Part shown: piece after piece, positions 57,641 through 64,000 of the stretch
Numbering within the stretch: position 1 is the stretch's first letter
How the letters are laid out: every line of letters begins with the position of its first letter
Assembly (NCBI RefSeq): GCF_047495875.1
Contig: NC_092472.1
Span: forward strand, 1,227,349 to 1,291,348
Direction: 5' to 3'
Source: Pithys albifrons albifrons
Lineage: Eukaryota; Chordata; Aves; Passeriformes; Thamnophilidae
DNA: 64,000 bases
Made by a program: the position numbers and the translations under genes
The notes under the pieces: model-generated
Databases searched by the model: none
Told to the model about the DNA's origin: nothing
Seen by the model: only the letters and a program-made list of their open reading frames with translations

Positions 57641-60563
57641 TCAGACAATGTGAGCCTGGAGACTGGCCTTGGCAGGGCAGGGTGTTGGGCAGCAAAGTCC
57701 CTTACAGACAGTGCTTCACCCATCTCACCCAGTGAAAACCATTGTGGTTCAACCTTGTTTTGTCCATGTAAAATAGCTCTGAAGAAATCATGAAATAACA
57801 ATAAGTGTGCTCTGAGCCTTTACCCTGTCCTGTCTCACAAAGGCGTGTCATTCTCACACTCTGTGCTGACTGAAGGAGCAGCAAAGGTGCTCCATGATGG
57901 TCTTACAGGACACTTGTAGGGTCCAACCTCTGTCTGTTATGTTTCCATCTCCACAAGAAGCTCAACAGGCACCTCTCCCCAAGAAGACCTTTGCCCACGT
58001 GGTAGCCACTCTGGATGTAAACTCCACCTTTCCTTTTCTCTTGGTGCTTTTTGGATCCCCAAATCCTTCCCATTTTGCATAGGGACCATCCCATTTGCTC
58101 ACCACTGAGGCAGCGCCAGCACGGACATGTGGTGAGGTTGTTTGGCCATGTGTTGCATGGAGCTGGAGAGGAGAACTGTCAGCCTTTACCTTCACAGGGT
58201 CACTCAGATCTTCTCCAGCTCTCATTGCCTTTTAAATCAGCCAGACAGGAAACTAAGAGCAACTGAACCCATTATGGGGATGGAGAAGTTGGATTTACTC
58301 ATTTGATCTTGAACATGGCAAGTTTTGAACTCTGTGTTTCACAGCCTGATTGTAGAAACTCCTCACATACGTTCAGGCTGAGATCTTTCATTGCCCGGAG
58401 GATTTGGGTGTTCAAGTCCCATCCCTTTAGCAAGTTGCAGCCGGATTTCTCCTGTGATTTCAGGAGGAGACCCATGCAAATGGTAGGCCCTTTTCTATGG
58501 AAATCTAAATGGCTACATGGCATATGATTTGCTGGGGAGCATCAAAAAAAGCTGCTGGGTGGGAGGTGAGTCTGGCTCCAAAAGCTCCGAGGCTCTGCAG
58601 GGAGACTGGGTGCCGTCTTCATCGCCTGCGCGGGCGCGGGTTTGGCCTGGGCAGCCCTGCCCTGGGCTCAGCTGGCAGGTGCTGCCAGCAGACGCTGCGG
58701 TGGGTGGTCTGAACCTGGCCCAAGGTGCTCTAATCTACCATTTGCTGTAGCAGCCAAGTGATTCAGGGCTGGATGTTTGCTTTGTACCTCTTCAAGGTGT
58801 GAACCAAGATGATGTCGTGCTCTTGAAAGGAGACAATGTAAACAGACCCTCACTCCTTCCAGATGGCTGCTCCAAGCAGAGAGGCTTCTCTGGGTGGTGG
58901 GACTGACCACTGTCAGCTCAGCCACAAGGCCCTTCTGCCTCTCAGGGCATCACTTTCCAAATGCATGGAACAAGCCAGACACCAGCTCATGGCTGCCTCA
59001 GGAGGCAGGGATCACCTTCAGTAAGCGACTGACTTGGCAAATAAACCAAAACCCAGCCCTTGGGTGGAATTCATGACATGTGAATTTATAGGTGACTTCT
59101 GTGGAGTAAAGGAGCTGGGAGCAGTGATGCAGTGTATACCTTACAGTCTGTGCTTCATTAAACACTTTTCCACCCAAGCCAAGTGGGTCCTACACCAGAA
59201 CAGCAATCAAAGCCTGTCCTAGCAGCTTCACAGCCAGAGGGAAAAGGGTCACACTGTCCCCTGGGACACAGAGAAAAACTCCAGAGAAGGTTTGGCAGTG
59301 AGTGGAGGGGAGCGACAACTACTGAAACAGCTGCTGATGGAGCCTGTCCTGCACAAAGAGGTCAAAAAATCATTGCTCCAGGAGAAATTACCCCAAGTTC
59401 CTGAAAGTGGCAGCGAAAATGGATCAAAGGAGTATGCAGAGATGAAAGATTAACAAAAGTTATATGGTTTCCAGGGAAGTGGTGGCGAGTGCAAGTGTAA
59501 ATGTGGCTGCAGCTCAAAGTTAGAGAATCAGATGAGGGTTGTGCCTCTGTCTGTTGGCAAGTACCTGAACTGGAGTGTTTTGCTTCATTTTCTACTTTTT
59601 GGGGGGTTATTTTCAGCTTTACATGTGTCACCCAACTTCTCTGCTGTTTGAAAAGTGTTACTAGTTCCAGACCAGGAACTGCATCCTCCTAGAGGGAACA
59701 GAGACACCTGTTAGTGATGTTGGATGTGCTGGGATGATGGAGGGGAAGAGTGTGGGGAAGAGTGCGGGGCCTTGGGCAGGGTCCCTTGCTCTGCTGTACT
59801 TCAAATGCACCAGTATAAGTGCCCTGCACCAATAACGGGGGTAAATTGTGTCAATTATCTCCCACCATCTCCATTGAAAGTGGTACTTAATCCTTTCCAC
59901 TAAACTTTTTATCTGACATTAAATGGTCATTAGTTGAAAGAACAAAGTTAAGCTGACTCACTTTCCAGCTGGAAAAACCTTTATAATTGCAATAAAAATG
60001 CATGGAGGGCAGGTACTGATAACATTGTTTTAGGAAACAAACATAAACCAAGTCAGTTTTGTATGCACTATTTTTCTGGGAAAGTGAATTAAACAGGATC
60101 ACTGATTTTTAACTTGTGGGCACATTATTTTGTTTAGACCTTCCTGGAAATTTCCTGAGCTAGAAGAAACATTTAAGTTATATCCAGTTACGCGTTTCTG
60201 GTGGGAATCATTCCCAGTCATAAATAATAAAGAAATCTTTAGGCTGATAAGGAGGAATTCAGATTCATCTTCCCAGTGTTTTCAGTTGATTTGTCTCTCC
60301 AGTGCTTTCAGTCAAACCCAGGAAAACAAGACCCTGCTGCTTTGGGTAAAATCACCTGAGATGGGGGGGGAATGATGTTGGGGAATGCAAGGATTGATGC
60401 TCAGGTGGGTAAGAGCAGGAAACCTGACTCAGTCACCTGTCCTGCTCCATGGACTTCTCTCATGATGGTGTTTGCAACATTAAGCCTTTGCTCTTGGGTG
60501 GGCAGCTACACCTACACCACCCTGAAGGAGCTCAGGTTTTCTATCAGGGATTCTCTGGGATGT
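57641..60563. other. intergenic DNA, nothing recognised
   Basis: No gene. The short region 58330-58470 is unique sequence with a GTGTTCAAGTCCC word like a tRNA B-box, but no A-box or cloverleaf could be found. Confidence 0.45.
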
Positions 60564-60805
60564 GTCACAGAATAACAGGTTGGTTCAGGTCGGAAGGGTC
60601 CTTAAATCTCATCTAGTTCAACCCCACCTCCAACCACCAGCCCAGGTTGCTCCAAGCCCTGTCCAGCCTGGCCTTGGAGACTTCCAGGGATGAGGCAGCC
60701 ACAGCTTCTCTGGGCAACCTGTGCCAGGGCCTGCCCACCCTCACGGAGGATTCCTTCCTTATATTCAAATCTAACCCCATCCTCTGTCAGTTTGAAGCTA
60801 TCCAA
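60564..60805 (-). mobile_element. CR1 LINE 3' fragment, minus orientation (~240 bp)
   Basis: Begins TCACAGAATAACAGGTTGG and contains the antisense CR1 blocks 'AGGTCGGAAGGGTCCTTAAA', 'CAGCCTGGCCTTGGAGACTT', 'GAGGCAGCCACAGCTTCTCT', 'TGGGCAACCTGTGCCAGGGC' and 'CTCTGTCAGTTTGAAGC'. The minus-strand ORF over it is the ORF2 C-terminal remnant. Confidence 0.93.
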
Positions 60806-62259
60806 AGGAATGGGGAGGAAACCAGAGTAGTGACAGCTGACAGGAGAGTCACTGCTTTCAGCACCCCTTTGCTGTTGGCCATGGCATGACCCTGGATACG
60901 GACAGGAGGAGCAGCCCCTGACCCACTGTGCACCCAGTGACCACCACCCTGGGGCACCTAGGAGTGCCTGGTCCTGGCCCCACCCTCAGGGGACACCTTC
61001 ATCAAGGCCAGAGCTGAATCTGGGTTTGGACTGCGATGATCAAACGAGGATCAAATATTAAATCAGGAATCAGCTGGGGATCTGGTGAAATATGTCTGGG
61101 AATTTTGTCATTTTTGCCCTGAGAAGTACAGCTAAAGGATTAAGTTTTGCATTTTTTTAACCACTTTCTTTTTTCTTGGAAAGTTCCTTGCCTTTTTCTA
61201 GCCTAAAAACAAAGTCTAGAAATATTGAAATGTGAAAAGGATGTGTTTCAAGTCCCGGGTTTTCTGCTTTTGAGAAAAAATACCATTTTCCTTCAATGAC
61301 AAGTTTCTGCTCATTTGTAAGTCTGTGGAGATTTCCAGTCAGCTCTGACATTGATTATTCAGTTTATAAGTTTTGAAATGACAATGCTGAATTTTCCCAT
61401 GGTTAAAAGTACAGTGCCAGGACCTCTCCTCCTGCCCCCAGCCCTGTGTAACCCATGGCAGGGCAGGGCACAAGTGAGGTCAGCTTTTTGGTGCATCAGA
61501 ACTGTGTTGACATGGCCAATCCAGCTATTGCCATCAAACTGTTTCTGAACAGTTTGCATCTGCAGCCCTAGAGCAAGGTGTGCTGTGACCCCTTCCCAGG
61601 GCCAACACGCTCGGTGCTGCAGGTATCCCTTCCAGAAGGCAATAGTGCTCCTACTTAATTTACTAGTAAATTATGGATCGTGTGGTCCACGAGCCACTGC
61701 ACTGGTGCTGTTGAATTTACATGAAAGGGATAAAGTTTCTGCAGTGAAAGCACTTCTGAGGCTGTGAGAGATCGGCTGTGCCCCACGAGGTCCTGCTGAT
61801 GCACAGGGAAGGTTTGTCACCAGGTGAGTGAATGGGAACCGACTCCAACTGTTTACGTTGTCCCCTGGATCTAGGCCTGGCTCTGTTTTCACATGCAGAC
61901 ATTTTATTAATGAGCCACGTGCCCCGGCTGTTGCTTCCCCATTAATGTTGAGATAGTGGGTTATTTGCAGTTGTTTGAAGGTTTTGCTTGTGCTGGCAGC
62001 GAGCCCTGCCTTGCTCCCCGCTCTGCGAGCACAGTGGCCGTGCACATCGCCTGCTGCAGCCAGGGAGCTGGCAGGACCACAGACTCGGGGAGCTCCGTGT
62101 GTTTCCTCCGTCCTGGGCAGGGCTGTGTGTAAGAACAGCGGTAAAGCACCACGAGGACGGGCCGAGAGCAGCGCCCATTCCGGTGCTGCTGCCGCTGTGC
62201 ATGGATGCCAAGTCCTCCACGCTGGACTGCGGTTCATTGAGGCTGTGTTTTTTGGGGCT
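60806..62259. other. intergenic DNA, GC-rich toward the right
   Basis: No gene recognised. 61985-62230 is relatively CpG-rich and generates overlapping open frames on both strands (up to 201 codons at 61671-62276, minus), without a domain or codon pattern. Confidence 0.4.
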
Positions 62260-62560
62260 GGAGGTTTTTCCAGCATTTAGCAAATCAGGATCTTTGCATG
62301 AGAATAGGCCTTTTAACTAAAGGGCAGGACAAAGCACGAAAGAAGTGAAGCAGAGCAGGAGCCCCTTCTCTGCGCACAAGAGCTGCTACGAGGGGCTCCT
62401 GTTTGCATAACGAAGAGCTTGGCTTTTGCTGTCTGCCTGACTCATTTATGCTTTTCTACAGCTCCGAGCCCTAATCCAGCCAGACTTGACATTAGCAGAT
62501 GCCAAATGAATATTTGCACAAATGTTCACCAGCAAGATTTCATGCCGCTCCCTCCCTCAA
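62260..62560. promoter_or_regulatory. candidate conserved enhancer with octamer-like sites
   Basis: Unique sequence with CTTTGCATGAGAATAGG and TTTGCATAACG (POU octamer-like), CATTTATGC (Cdx/Hox-like) and TAGCAGATGCCAAATGAATA followed by TTTGCACAAATG. This dense set of POU/homeodomain/E-box words within 300 bases, outside any repeat, suggests a developmental enhancer. This is inference from motifs. Confidence 0.3.
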
Positions 62561-64000
62561 GGTGGCAAGTGTGGGTGTGGAGAGAGCTGCCCTGCCCGTG
62601 TTTGCGAACATGTCCCTTTGAACTCCCTGGCAGGGAGGGTGAAAGAGAGGGGAAGAGGATTTCCAAGCAAGAAAATAAAAATAATTAATAATTTAAAAAA
62701 AATTCATCTGAACAGGTTCCAGGCTGCGTTATTTTGTTGTTAACCCAGAAACCTGTGGATTATGGAATTTGGGAAAGGAGTGGAGGAATGGAAATGGACC
62801 CAGTGAGAGCAGGAATGTGGTGAGAAATAAAGCAAAGCCGAGAAAGCCTCAAATCATGACTTTGCTTTGTTGATATGAAAATTAGACACATACAAATTAG
62901 CTAGGAAGTATCCTGTTTCTTTTGGGGCGATGGGGGAGGAGAAGGAATTAATGTTAGAAAGGGAACTCTCTGGCCACCCCAGGGAGGGTGTGAAGTAAGT
63001 GTTGGGTGATGTGTTGACTTTAATGCAGGAAAGGAGTCTGCTGCTGAGAACAGCACTAATCCTGCCTCTGCGTCTGGGCCGCAGTTGTCAACATCCTTCT
63101 TTGTCTCCTGGATGCATCCCACAGGATGGTGCCCTGGGCATGGCAGGGGAGGGTGTCTCCAGCTGAGGAACCCAGATCTGCTCACCTGGAGGCTGCCCAT
63201 GGTGGATATTTTGCCACAAACAAGGTCTCTCAGGGATTTGGTGGCGGCCCTCATGGGAGCAAGACGGATCCTTCCGATTCCCAGAGCCCTTCAGTGGAGC
63301 AGGAGCGAGGCAGGATCTGGCCACCTTTCCCAGACCTCCCAGTCTCCAACTGGATTTGCCGCGGAGCCCGAGGGTGGGGAGCACCAGCGAAACGCCTGAG
63401 GATGGAAGAGTTAAGCACACCCTGGCAGCGCTTCCCTGCCTCCCCTCCCCAAGCTCATCTAGCAGATGGGGGAAATACTAATTATCCCCGAGTGAGCGGT
63501 AGCTGTGCGGTGAGGGCGATGCTGCTCTGGAGCCGTGCCACAGAGAGGCATCGCTTTGGAGAGAGCGGGGGCAGCCCCGTCGGGGACACCCGCGGGGACA
63601 CGGGGATGACCAGCCTGGCACGAGGATGCTGCGGCGAACCTGTGTTCAAGAATAAAAGCAAGGGGTGGAAATAGGCTTGGCTTTTCCTGTCTTGCTGTAC
63701 CCTTGCTTTGGGCAGGCTCATATCCTTAATTCCTCCAGGGAATTCCCAAATGAACAAGTTTAACCACTGTGGTACATCATAGCAGGTAACTGGAAAGTTG
63801 CTCTGTCAGACACTGTTTCCTCAGAAAACAAACAAACATCCATGTATTTAGCATGTCTGAGATACCAAAGGTGTCCTGTACCAGGCAGGTTGTCCCTGGG
63901 GTGTGCTGGGCTGGAGAGACTGTTTCCAGCCCTGTCTCTTGAGTGAGGGTGCATGCACCTCCCCTCCCTTTCCCCTCCAGCTTCCCTGCCACTGTTTCTC
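62561..64000. other. intergenic DNA with a CpG-rich patch
   Basis: 63240-63640 is CpG-rich (for example GGGGACACCCGCGGGGACAC near 63583) and carries a 182-codon + strand open frame starting with ATG at 63126 and containing AATAAA at 63651-63656. I see no domain or splice context and treat it as non-coding. Sequence near the right edge is unremarkable. Confidence 0.4.

Noticed and set aside
58395..58430. tRNA B-box-like GTGTTCAAGTCCC
   Set aside because: No A-box at the right distance and no cloverleaf pairing could be found; probably chance.
61671..62276. 201-codon minus-strand open frame
   Set aside because: Falls in GC-rich sequence with competing frames on both strands; no domain recognised.

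Overview
The window is vertebrate nuclear DNA, almost certainly from a bird. It is mostly non-coding, has large introns with consensus GT-AG splice sites, and contains at least a dozen CR1 (chicken repeat 1) LINE copies, most of them short 3' ends finishing in the CR1 octamer family ATTCTATG. I see no bacterial or phage gene organisation. Which bird it is cannot be settled by eye.

The one protein-coding gene I recognise is FGF18, on the + strand. Its last two coding exons lie at 22963-23069 and 48237-48503. Together they encode the C-terminal 124 residues of a 207-residue protein, including the FGF family signature, which spans the exon junction. The first ~83 residues (signal peptide and N-terminal part of the beta-trefoil) must be encoded upstream of the window, because I found no matching exon in 1-22962. 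Everything before 22963 therefore reads as the preceding intron. The last intron is 25,167 bp. The 3' UTR follows from 48504, with two groups of poly(A) signals (48625-48648 and 49240-49245). The rest, to 64000, is downstream intergenic DNA.

The last intron holds the most eventful segment, 35.1-41.2 kb. From left to right it contains: a minus-strand 118-codon ORF with a signal-peptide-like start and its own poly(A) signal; a 5S rRNA-derived sequence with a nearly intact internal pol III promoter; a nearly full-length CR1 in the same orientation as FGF18, with an intact ORF1 (zinc-finger-like, coiled coil, SGNH esterase), a tandem GC-box 5' UTR and a heavily broken ORF2 (endonuclease, reverse transcriptase); and a ~610-bp solo-LTR-like element abutting the CR1 3' end.

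Elsewhere there are a G-rich minisatellite (3541-3836), a CpG-rich block (12405-12830), a 28-bp minisatellite (56082-56220), two TCTG microsatellites, an ancient CR1/L3-type LINE remnant (57000-57640), and several AT-rich, homeodomain-site-rich blocks that look like conserved enhancers. No tRNA, CRISPR or prokaryotic feature was seen. The best candidates for something undescribed are the antisense secreted-protein-like ORF, the 5S-derived element beside it, and the CR1 5' UTR as a possible promoter or exon source inside FGF18.
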